Assembly: GCA_964532065.1 (NCBI GenBank)
Contig: CAZHHG010000057.1
Coordinates: 1 to 18,174 of the forward strand
Source of the DNA: DSXH01 sp964532065
Lineage (GTDB): Bacteria > Bacteroidota > Ignavibacteria > Ignavibacteriales > Melioribacteraceae
Direction: 5' to 3'
Length of the DNA stretch: 18,174 bases
Shown here: positions 1-6,421 of the stretch, one piece after another
Numbering within the stretch: the stretch's first letter is position 1
How the letters are laid out: every line of letters starts with the position of its first letter
The notes under the pieces: model-generated
What the model saw: only the letters and a program-made list of their open reading frames with translations
What the model was told of the DNA's origin: nothing
Database searches by the model: none
Program-made: the position numbers and the translations under genes

Positions 1-506
1 TCACATTCGCATCCGTTCAGAATTACGATATCTACCGGTTTATCTTTTGGAGGAGCGAGTTTAACGTATGTCGGAAACGCTGCGCCACCCTGTCCAACAA
101 CTCCGGCATTCTTCACCCTTTCACGGATATTATCTGGAGTAACAGATTCGGGATCGAGCGGATCCATAAGCACAAATTGATTTGCTTCTGCCGGCTCAAT
201 GATTATTGCATCCTTCGGAAATCCGGATACATTTGCTCCAGTCGAAATCTTTGATACTTTCCCTGATACAGGGCTGTGAAGAGGCGAAGAAATAAATCCA
301 TCCTGCTCTGCAATAACTTCACCTGCTTTAACGTCGGATCCTTTTTTAACAAGGGGCAGTGCCGGCTTTCCAAGATGCTGGGACAATGGAAGTATAATCT
401 GTTTAGGATTAGACATCGTTTCAAACGGTTTATTCTCCGTTAGAGATTTGTGTTCAGCCGGATGGATACCGCCTTTAAAAGTTTTCCCGTTTCTGATTGA
501 AATCAT
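1..506 (-). CDS. rnfC: RnfC, electron transport complex subunit C (N-terminal part, cut by left edge)
   Basis: RnfC is the NADH-facing peripheral subunit of the Rnf complex, which couples ferredoxin:NAD+ electron transfer to ion pumping at the inner membrane. About 168 residues are visible, beginning MISIRNGKTFKGGIHPAEHK. The GGIHP(A/P)EHK start, the LTENKP stretch, the PLSQHLGKPALPLVKKG segment (about residues 40-56), the barrel-like SPLHSPVSGKV segment and LNGCECE at the window edge are all typical of RnfC. The C-terminal 4Fe-4S ferredoxin region lies outside the window. The ATG at 506 is chosen because the conserved GGIHP motif lies immediately after it and an upstream ATG in another frame stops at once. 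GGAAG abuts the start with almost no spacing. The gene is divergent from the sugar cassette. NqrA is related in the N-terminal domain but fits less well. Confidence 0.9.
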   Translation of the reverse strand, partial: MISIRNGKTFKGGIHPAEHKSLTENKPFETMSNPKQIILPLSQHLGKPALPLVKKGSDVKAGEVIAEQDGFISSPLHSPVSGKVSKISTGANVSGFPKDAIIIEPAEANQFVLMDPLDPESVTPDNIRERVKNAGVVGQGGAAFPTYVKLAPPKDKPVDIVILNGCEC

Positions 507-897
507 CTTCCGCTCATTTTTCTAAAATTAACATCTGGACAATGACATAAATTATGCCAATAGAGAGAGGAAATTATCAGTACTTGATTAAAATTCTACC
601 TTAAAAATCAAAGAAACGGGGCTATAAATTCTCATTCACTCCTTTTATTAAACGAACTTATCAAAATTGAAAAATAATGTGGTTTTATTGAGAATTAGCG
701 GATAGTTTGTTCTCATAACTTAATTTCATTCTTCCAGTAAATGACGAAGTGTATCTCCATTCTGTTCGAAATTATATTTACTTTTCATTCCTACCGATTA
801 ATAAGTCTTCGATCCGGAAGGATGAATCGATTTTACCTTTTTTCTTAACAATTATTTAATCCTCCTTTTTTCATCTATTGAAGTTTAGAGGATTTTT

Positions 898-921
898 TTT
901 TGTTAACTTTGCTTAACAAAA
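898..921. promoter_or_regulatory. Perfect 9-bp-arm inverted repeat overlapping the -7 element (operator candidate)
   Basis: TTTTGTTAA at 898-906 and TTAACAAAA at 913-921 are exact reverse complements around the 6-nt centre CTTTGC. The dyad covers the TAACTTTG element and lies 15 nt before the first cassette gene. It is not followed by a T-tract on the plus strand, so it does not look like an intrinsic terminator. Its position suits a repressor operator or a leader hairpin near the transcription start. Arms this AT-rich can occur by chance, so function is an inference. Confidence 0.4.
904..911 (+). promoter_or_regulatory. Bacteroidota-type -7 promoter element TAACTTTG
   Basis: TAACTTTG matches the TAnnTTTG -7 element used by the primary sigma factor of Bacteroidota. 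It ends 25 nt before the ATG of the first cassette gene, giving a short leader and no Shine-Dalgarno sequence. The -33 element is weak: only an ATTG at 877-880 lies upstream, with a 23-nt spacer. The match to the -7 element is seen directly; promoter function is inferred. Confidence 0.5.
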
Positions 922-936
922 GAACAACATCAGACA

Positions 937-1950
937 ATGTCCCGGGGAAAAATCTTATTTATTTGCGGGTCTCTTAATCAGACTTCGATGATGCATCAGA
1001 TTTCGAGTTATCTGAAGGGTTATGATTGCTTCTTCACACCTTATTATGCCGACGGGTGGATTAATTACCTGGTTGGGAAAGGATACGGAAACTTCTCCAT
1101 CCTTAACGGGCCGTTCAGAAGGAATACGGAAAAGTATCTGAGGGACAACAACCTCGAAATCGATTACCGGGGAGTTAAGTACAATTACGATCTTGTCTAC
1201 ACTTGCGCGGACCTTATCTATCCCAAAAATATCAGGGACAAAAAAGTTATTCTTGTGCAGGAAGGGATGACCGATCCGGAAAACCTGATGTTCTACCTGA
1301 TTAAGTACTTCGGACTATACCGATGGCTTGCGAGCACAGCTACGATGGGAATGTCGAACCTATACGATCTTTTTTGTGTCGCTTCGGAAGGCTACAAGGA
1401 TTTTTTCATTAAACGCAAAGGTGTTGATCCGGATAAAATTGTTGTTACTGGAATTCCGAATTTCGATAACCTGAAACAGTATTTGACAAACAATTTTGAG
1501 CATAAAAATTTTGTACTCGTTTGCACATCAGATGCCAGGGAAACTTTTAAGTTTGAGAACCGGAAAAAGTTTATTAAGGAATGTGTTAGAATTGCAAACG
1601 GCAAACAACTTATCTTCAAACTTCACCCCAACGAAAAAATCGACAGAGCCACCCGCGAAATAAACAAATACGCACCAGGTGCTCTCGTTTATTCTTCCGG
1701 CAATACAAACGCAATGATAGCCAATTCCGATGTGCTAATAACTAAATACTCATCAACTGCTTTCGTAGGAATAATACTCGGCAAAGAAGTTCACTCCTAT
1801 TTCAATCTGGAAGAATTGCAAAGGTTATCACCGATTCAGAATAACGGTACTTCGGCCGAAAGGATTGCGGGAATCGGACTTCATCTTCTGAACTCACCAG
1901 GAACAGCAAAAAGTGAGATAATAGAGAAGTATAGTATCAGGACCGTATAA
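937..1950 (+). CDS. GT-B type glycosyltransferase / CDP-glycerol-transferase-like protein, candidate CMP-ulosonate transferase
   Basis: This is a 337-residue soluble protein with no signal peptide. The start MSRGKILFICGSL and a C-terminal half with FKLHPNE (H230-P231) and DVLITKYSSTAF (S272-S273) resemble GT-B proteins of the CDP-glycerol transferase and polysialyltransferase type. A QEG motif at residues 108-110, the HP pair and the SS pair occur in the order of the D/E-D/E-G, HP and S motifs of bacterial CMP-sugar transferases. It opens the cassette and its stop codon overlaps the next start (TAATG). I infer that it transfers the CMP-activated sugar made by the following genes, probably to a lipid or glycan acceptor at the inner face of the membrane. 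A NeuC-like UDP-sugar 2-epimerase is an alternative that shares the fold, but I do not see that family's motifs. The exact family is unsure. Confidence 0.6.
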   Translation: MSRGKILFICGSLNQTSMMHQISSYLKGYDCFFTPYYADGWINYLVGKGYGNFSILNGPFRRNTEKYLRDNNLEIDYRGVKYNYDLVYTCADLIYPKNIRDKKVILVQEGMTDPENLMFYLIKYFGLYRWLASTATMGMSNLYDLFCVASEGYKDFFIKRKGVDPDKIVVTGIPNFDNLKQYLTNNFEHKNFVLVCTSDARETFKFENRKKFIKECVRIANGKQLIFKLHPNEKIDRATREINKYAPGALVYSSGNTNAMIANSDVLITKYSSTAFVGIILGKEVHSYFNLEELQRLSPIQNNGTSAERIAGIGLHLLNSPGTAKSEIIEKYSIRTV

Positions 1951-2768
1951 TGAACATAGTAACTGTAATACAGGCAAGGATCTCATCGTCCAGGCTGCCG
2001 GGAAAAGTCCTTCTGCCGATAATTGGTAAACCGCTCTTAATAAGAATGATAGAACGGGTTAAAAGAGCAGGATTGATCGGCCGGTTGGTTATCGCAACTT
2101 CCACCAGCAGCGATGACGATAGAATCGAAGAGTTATGTAGAGATAATAATCTCGAATTCTTCCGGGGGCATTTAACCGATCTGCTCGACCGGCACTATCA
2201 GGTAGCAAAAAAATACGATGCTGATGCAGTCGTAAAAATTCCTTCGGATTGTCCGCTAATAGATCCGCATATAATAGACCGGGTTATAAAAGCATATATT
2301 GATAATGAAGAATACGATTACGTGAGCAACCTTCATCCAGCCACCTATCCCGATGGAAACGATGTTGAAATTTTTTCATTCCAGGCTCTCGAGCATGCAT
2401 GGCGGGATGCAATTAAGGATTTTGAACGGGAACATACTACGCCTTTCCTGTGGGAACATAAGGACTCTTTTACGATCGGTAATGTTGAGTGGGAAACCGG
2501 CCTAGATCTTTCATCAACATTAAGATTTACAATCGACTACGAAGAGGATTACCATTTCGTTTTAAAAGTTTTTGAAGAGCTGTACCCGGTCAACCCGGAT
2601 TTCGGACTGAACGACATATTGAAACTGATAGAGAAGAATCCTGAAATAGCTGAAATCAATCATAAGTTTGCTGGCACATACTGGTACGATAAACATTTGG
2701 ATCAGCTGAATAATATCGATGAATATAAAAAGAAGAAACAGAATACTTCAGATTATTTAACGGAATAA
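1950..2768 (+). CDS. SpsF-family cytidylyltransferase (CMP-sugar synthetase)
   Basis: The protein has 272 residues and begins MNIVTVIQARISSSRLPGKV, the nucleotide-binding signature of the SpsF/COG1861 branch of the NeuA/KdsB nucleotidyltransferase superfamily. IPSDCPLIDP, at roughly residues 98-107, is the usual second conserved block of acidic and Pro residues near the metal site. Family knowledge suggests it transfers CMP from CTP to the anomeric carbon of a 2-keto-3-deoxy acid sugar. NeuB, a KdsC-like phosphatase and a transferase-like gene in the same operon support that reaction here. The ATG at 1950 overlaps the preceding stop by one base (TAATG), which suggests translational coupling. 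The C-terminal 40 residues are Lys- and Asn-rich and look like a variable tail. The sugar specificity cannot be read from sequence. Confidence 0.85.
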   Translation: MNIVTVIQARISSSRLPGKVLLPIIGKPLLIRMIERVKRAGLIGRLVIATSTSSDDDRIEELCRDNNLEFFRGHLTDLLDRHYQVAKKYDADAVVKIPSDCPLIDPHIIDRVIKAYIDNEEYDYVSNLHPATYPDGNDVEIFSFQALEHAWRDAIKDFEREHTTPFLWEHKDSFTIGNVEWETGLDLSSTLRFTIDYEEDYHFVLKVFEELYPVNPDFGLNDILKLIEKNPEIAEINHKFAGTYWYDKHLDQLNNIDEYKKKKQNTSDYLTE

Positions 2769-2772
2769 TTAG

Positions 2773-4110
2773 ATGGCGAACAAAATTAATCTTACAAACG
2801 ATTTCCCGTCAATCGAGATTTCAAACAAGCTTTATAGCCGCGCGCTCGGACTCATTCCATCGGTTACACAAACGCTTGCAAAAGGCCCATCGCAATGGAT
2901 AAACGGTGTTGCGCCTAAATATCTTGTTAAAGGAAAAGGTTCTCATGTATGGGATGTGGACGGAAATGAATACATAGATTATATGATGGGTGTCGGACCT
3001 CTCTCTCTCGGTTATTCATATCCTAAAGTTGACGACGCGATTAAAAAGCAGCTTGAGGACGGCATTACATTTTCGATGATGCACCCGCTTGAAGTGGAAG
3101 TAGCAGAAATGATCCGTGATGTTATTCCTAATGCAGAAGCAGTCCGATATTCCAAAACAGGGGCCGATGCAACTAGCGCGGCTGTCCGCCTTTCGCGCGC
3201 GTATACAGGTAAAAACAAAATTCTCTGCTGCGGATATCACGGCTGGCATGACTGGTATATAGCCGTTACAGCGCGAAACCTCGGAATCCCTGAAGCTGTT
3301 CAGGCTATTTCGTATACATTTAATTACAACGACATCGATTCAGTAAAAAATTCGATTGACAATGATGTCGCAGCAGTTATTCTGGAACCGGTGGTATTTC
3401 AGGAACCGAAGGATAATTTTCTACACAAGCTTGCCGATCTGTGTAAGGAAAAAAATGTCATCCTAATTTTCGACGAAATGTGGACAGGATTTAGAATGGC
3501 CCTCGGCGGCGCTCAGGAATATTTTGGAATTGTTCCAGACCTTGCTACATATTCAAAAGCCGTTGCCAATGGAATGCCTATTTCAATCCTTGCCGGTAAG
3601 AAAGAAATAATGAAACTTGCTGATGAGGATATTTTCTTTTATACTACATTCGGTGGCGAGGCTCTCTCTCTGGCCGCGGCGAAAGCTACTATTGAAGAAT
3701 TGAGAGATAAAAATGTGCCTGAATTCCTGGATAAACAGGGAGCTAAACTTAAGAACGGCTATAACTCTATTGCAGTGAAACTGGGCCTCGATTTTACAAG
3801 AGCAATCGGATATAACTGGCGCTCGATGGCAACATTCGACGAAAAAGCCGGAGATCCGCTGATTCAAAAATCATTGACACAGCAGGAGATGATTAAACGA
3901 GGTGTTCTATGGCAGGGATTTCACAATATGTCTTTTTCCCATAGTGATAATGATGTTGACTATACATTGCAGGCGCTTGAAGAATCTCTCGCAATATTGA
4001 AAAAAGCTGTCGAACAGAACAGATTAAAGGAAATGCTGCGAGGCGAACCGGTTCAACCCGTATTCAGAAAAACAGATAATTTTAATATGAAGCCGCTGAA
4101 AAAAAGCTGA
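2773..4110 (+). CDS. HemL-like class III PLP aminotransferase, probably sugar-modifying
   Basis: This 445-residue protein has fold-type I class III aminotransferase features. DVDGNEYIDYMMGVGPLSLG occupies about residues 62-81, and FDEMWTGFRMALGGAQ is followed by YSKAVANG, with the predicted PLP lysine at K262. It is closest in style to glutamate-1-semialdehyde aminomutase. However, the usual GKIIGGG around the lysine is replaced by SKAVANG, and it sits among sugar genes rather than tetrapyrrole genes. I therefore infer amination or amino-group migration on a keto-sugar or on the nonulosonic acid, partnered by the SDR encoded 33 nt downstream. The start is 4 nt after the preceding stop, without a visible Shine-Dalgarno sequence. 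The last 45 residues are Lys/Arg-rich and probably extend past the catalytic fold. The substrate is unknown. Confidence 0.8.
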   Translation: MANKINLTNDFPSIEISNKLYSRALGLIPSVTQTLAKGPSQWINGVAPKYLVKGKGSHVWDVDGNEYIDYMMGVGPLSLGYSYPKVDDAIKKQLEDGITFSMMHPLEVEVAEMIRDVIPNAEAVRYSKTGADATSAAVRLSRAYTGKNKILCCGYHGWHDWYIAVTARNLGIPEAVQAISYTFNYNDIDSVKNSIDNDVAAVILEPVVFQEPKDNFLHKLADLCKEKNVILIFDEMWTGFRMALGGAQEYFGIVPDLATYSKAVANGMPISILAGKKEIMKLADEDIFFYTTFGGEALSLAAAKATIEELRDKNVPEFLDKQGAKLKNGYNSIAVKLGLDFTRAIGYNWRSMATFDEKAGDPLIQKSLTQQEMIKRGVLWQGFHNMSFSHSDNDVDYTLQALEESLAILKKAVEQNRLKEMLRGEPVQPVFRKTDNFNMKPLKKS

Positions 4111-4143
4111 CACAGTATTTTTAAGAGTAAGTAAGAGAATTAA

Positions 4144-4947
4144 ATGGAATTATTCAGATTAAACGGAAAAACAGCAATCGTTACCGGCGCTCTCGGATTG
4201 ATAGGTAAAGAGCATTGTAAAGCTTTAAGCGAAGCTGGCGCAAATGTTATTGCGGCAGATCTCGATGTAAACGAATGCCGCAAGTTTGCTTCTTCGCTGC
4301 AAACCGAATCGATCGGCTGTTACCTTGATGTTACAAATCCGGACTCAATTAAAAATTTGAGAGACGAGGCGCTCGCAAAATTCAATCACATCGATATCCT
4401 CGTCAACAATGCCGCAATTAATGATATGTTCGAGAATCCGAAAGCGGCAAGCGAACAGTCCAAATTTGAAAATTATCCGCTCGAGCTCTGGCAGAAATCG
4501 ATTGACGTTAACCTTACCGGTGTGTTTTTATGCTCACAGATTATCGGAAGTGAAATGGCAAAGCAGAAATCCGGCAGCATAATAAATATTGCATCTACAT
4601 ACGGTATCACCGCACCGGACCAGTCACTTTACAAAAAAGAGGATGGTACACAATCCTTCTATAAACCACCGGCATATTCCGCTACTAAAGGCGCGGTAAT
4701 AATGTTTACAAAATACCTCGCTAGTTACTGGGGAAACTGCGGTCTAAGAGTTAATACTCTTTCTCCGGGCGGAGTGGAAAACTCACAGGATGATTTTTTC
4801 ATATTAAAATATTCAGCTAAAACCCCTCTGGGAAGAATGGCACGGCCAACAGATTACAAAGGAGCTCTCATTTTTCTGGCAAGTGATGCATCCTCATACA
4901 TGACCGGCGCCAATCTGATAATAGACGGCGGCTGGACATGCTGGTAA
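4144..4947 (+). CDS. Short-chain dehydrogenase/reductase of the sugar cassette (PtmA-like)
   Basis: This is a 267-residue classical SDR. The Rossmann glycine motif is TGALGLIG (T14-G21), a variant of TGxxxGIG. VNNAA follows at about residue 90, IINIAS supplies the catalytic serine, and YSATK gives Y178 and K182. The end, TGANLIIDGGW, is the normal SDR C-terminus. SDRs of this kind occur in flagellin and polysaccharide nonulosonate loci, where one is called PtmA and its reaction is unsettled. The likely role is NAD(P)-dependent oxidation of a sugar hydroxyl to a ketone, or the reverse, and the upstream aminotransferase could then aminate the ketone. The loop around residues 160-177 is longer than in minimal SDRs and may define substrate choice. 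AGAG precedes the ATG. The pathway position is an inference. Confidence 0.82.
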   Translation: MELFRLNGKTAIVTGALGLIGKEHCKALSEAGANVIAADLDVNECRKFASSLQTESIGCYLDVTNPDSIKNLRDEALAKFNHIDILVNNAAINDMFENPKAASEQSKFENYPLELWQKSIDVNLTGVFLCSQIIGSEMAKQKSGSIINIASTYGITAPDQSLYKKEDGTQSFYKPPAYSATKGAVIMFTKYLASYWGNCGLRVNTLSPGGVENSQDDFFILKYSAKTPLGRMARPTDYKGALIFLASDASSYMTGANLIIDGGWTCW

Positions 4948-4997
4948 AACAAATTTTATTTACAAATTCCATTAAGAGCTTATAAGGATTTATTGAA

Positions 4998-5528
4998 ATG
5001 AAAAAGAAAAAATTTTCCCGAAAGGAAATTTCTAAAAGAGCATCGAAAATTAAATTGCTTCTGCTGGATGTTGACGGTGTAATGACGGATACTGGAGTTT
5101 ATTATTCCTCTGAAGGAGAGGAATTTAAAAGATTTTCAATTCGAGACGGAATGGGAATAGAACGTCTTAGAAGAATTGCCGATGTTGAAACCGGAATCGT
5201 TACCAGAGAGGATACTAAAATCGTTTCGAGTCGCGCACGTAAGTTGAAAATTACCGAATTACATCTGGGTATTATGAAAAAAGAGGAAATTCTGGAGGAA
5301 ATCCTTAAAAGAAAAAATCTAAATGCCGATCAGGTCGCTTTTATGGGTGATGATACAAATGATGTTGAAATTATGAAGCTCGTTGGACTCTCAGCATGTC
5401 CGAATGACGCAACAAGATTCGCCAAGGAGGTTGCCGATATAATTGTAAAGAGTAAAGGCGGCAACGGGGCTGTGAGAGATTTGGCAGAGTTAATAATTGA
5501 ATCAATTAATAAGACAAGGAAAAATTGA
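4998..5528 (+). CDS. KdsC-like HAD phosphatase (candidate nonulosonate-9-phosphate phosphatase)
   Basis: The 176-residue length is the usual size of the KdsC group of HAD phosphatases, which lack a cap domain and act as tetramers. The catalytic DVDGVMTD motif gives nucleophile D24 and acid/base D26. GDDTND at residues 117-122 is the motif-IV metal site, and an intervening Lys (about K102) and SR residues fit motifs II-III. KdsC removes phosphate from Kdo-8-phosphate; close relatives act on KDN-9-phosphate and N-acylneuraminate-9-phosphate. Because the next gene is a NeuB-type synthase and no Kdo-8-phosphate synthase is adjacent, I infer that it dephosphorylates the NeuB product. AAGGA at 4984-4988 is a good Shine-Dalgarno sequence. 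The stop overlaps the neuB start as TGATG. A housekeeping KdsC role cannot be excluded. Confidence 0.85.
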   Translation: MKKKKFSRKEISKRASKIKLLLLDVDGVMTDTGVYYSSEGEEFKRFSIRDGMGIERLRRIADVETGIVTREDTKIVSSRARKLKITELHLGIMKKEEILEEILKRKNLNADQVAFMGDDTNDVEIMKLVGLSACPNDATRFAKEVADIIVKSKGGNGAVRDLAELIIESINKTRKN

Positions 5529-6421
5529 TGAGAAGTGCCAGAGTGAAGGTTGGGAACCGTTTTATAGGCGATGGAGAACCTGTCTATATCATCGCTGAAA
5601 TCGGAATTAATCATAACGGTTCAATTGCCCTCGCACAAAAGATGATTGACGGTGCTGTTTCGGCAGGATGCGATGCAGTTAAATTTCAAAAGAGAACTCC
5701 GGAATTATGTGTCCCGAAAAATCAATGGACAGTTGAAAGAGAAACTCCATGGGGCAGGATGACATACATTGAGTACCGCCACAAGGTTGAATTTGATTTT
5801 GACCAGTATAATGAAATCAACGAGTATTGCAGGCATCATGGAATCGACTGGTTCGCCTCGCCGTGGGACGAGGAGGCATTCCAGTTCCTTGAGAAATTCG
5901 ATCCTATAATGTATAAACTTGCGTCAGCTTCCTTAACCGATCATTCCCTTCTAAAAAAAATAAGGGCTTCGGGGAAACCGATAATGTTGTCAACCGGGAT
6001 GTCCACACTCGAAGAAATAGAAGAAGCCGTAAAAATACTCGGAACCGAGAATCTGCTGATAGCCCAGTCAACATCAACTTATCCATGCCCGGTTAATGAA
6101 TTGAACCTGAAGGTAATCCGGACATTCAAAGAAAAATTTCCGGGTGTACCGGTCGGCTATTCGGGTCATGAAACCGGATTAGCGCCCACGCTTGCTGCAG
6201 TTGCATTGGGCGCATCTTTCGTAGAACGCCACATTACGCTCGACCGGGCAATGTGGGGAACCGATCAGGCGGCATCTGTAGAAATTGTCGGCTTAAACAG
6301 ATTGGTTAAAGATATCCGCGACGTGGAAAAATCTCTGGGAGACGGAATAAAAAAAGTATACGACAGCGAACGGAAAAATCTGCAGAAACTGAGAAGAGTA
6401 AATATGGAGTTGACTAAGTAA
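5528..6421 (+). CDS. neuB: NeuB-family sialic/nonulosonic acid synthase lacking the SAF domain
   Basis: NeuB enzymes condense phosphoenolpyruvate with an N-acyl-mannosamine or related hexose(-6-phosphate) to form a nine-carbon 2-keto-3-deoxy acid. The protein has 297 residues and shows the TIM-barrel motifs in order: EIGINHNG (about residues 20-27), DAVKFQKRTPEL, FASPWD, KLASASLTD, STGMSTLEE, QSTSTYPCP, GYSGHETG with H214, and ERHITLDRAMWGTDQ with H235. These His residues match the Mn-binding pair of meningococcal NeuB. It ends at SERKNLQKLRRVNMELTK, where typical NeuB proteins of about 345 residues continue into a C-terminal SAF (antifreeze-like) domain, so that domain is absent. The ATG at 5528 is preferred over the TTG at 5525 because it overlaps the previous stop (TGATG). 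The stop in turn overlaps the next ATG (TAATG). Confidence 0.92.
   Translation: MRSARVKVGNRFIGDGEPVYIIAEIGINHNGSIALAQKMIDGAVSAGCDAVKFQKRTPELCVPKNQWTVERETPWGRMTYIEYRHKVEFDFDQYNEINEYCRHHGIDWFASPWDEEAFQFLEKFDPIMYKLASASLTDHSLLKKIRASGKPIMLSTGMSTLEEIEEAVKILGTENLLIAQSTSTYPCPVNELNLKVIRTFKEKFPGVPVGYSGHETGLAPTLAAVALGASFVERHITLDRAMWGTDQAASVEIVGLNRLVKDIRDVEKSLGDGIKKVYDSERKNLQKLRRVNMELTK

Larger units (their letters stand above)
507..936. other. Gene-free divergent intergenic region
   Basis: This 430-bp AT-rich gap lies between the divergent rnfC and the first cassette gene. I see no convincing reading frame, tRNA or hairpin terminator. It should hold the promoter of rnfC, for which I could not find a clear TAnnTTTG element, and that of the sugar cassette, which I place at its right end (see the entries at 898-921 and 904-911). 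A short run at 600-880 rich in T and C looks like ordinary AT-rich spacer. Confidence 0.6.

Noticed and set aside
203..424. 73-codon open frame within rnfC
   Set aside because: It overlaps the conserved N-terminal RnfC domain in another frame of the same strand.
937..1950. Calling the first cassette gene NeuC (UDP-GlcNAc 2-epimerase)
   Set aside because: It shares the GT-B fold style, but the LHP and YSST motifs fit CDP-glycerol/CMP-sugar transferases better and I do not see NeuC signature blocks.
2773..4110. Calling the aminotransferase HemL for tetrapyrrole synthesis
   Set aside because: The PLP-lysine motif differs from true HemL and all neighbours are ulosonic-sugar genes.
5525..5527. 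TTG start for neuB
   Set aside because: The next codon is ATG and it overlaps the preceding stop as TGATG, matching other junctions in the cassette.
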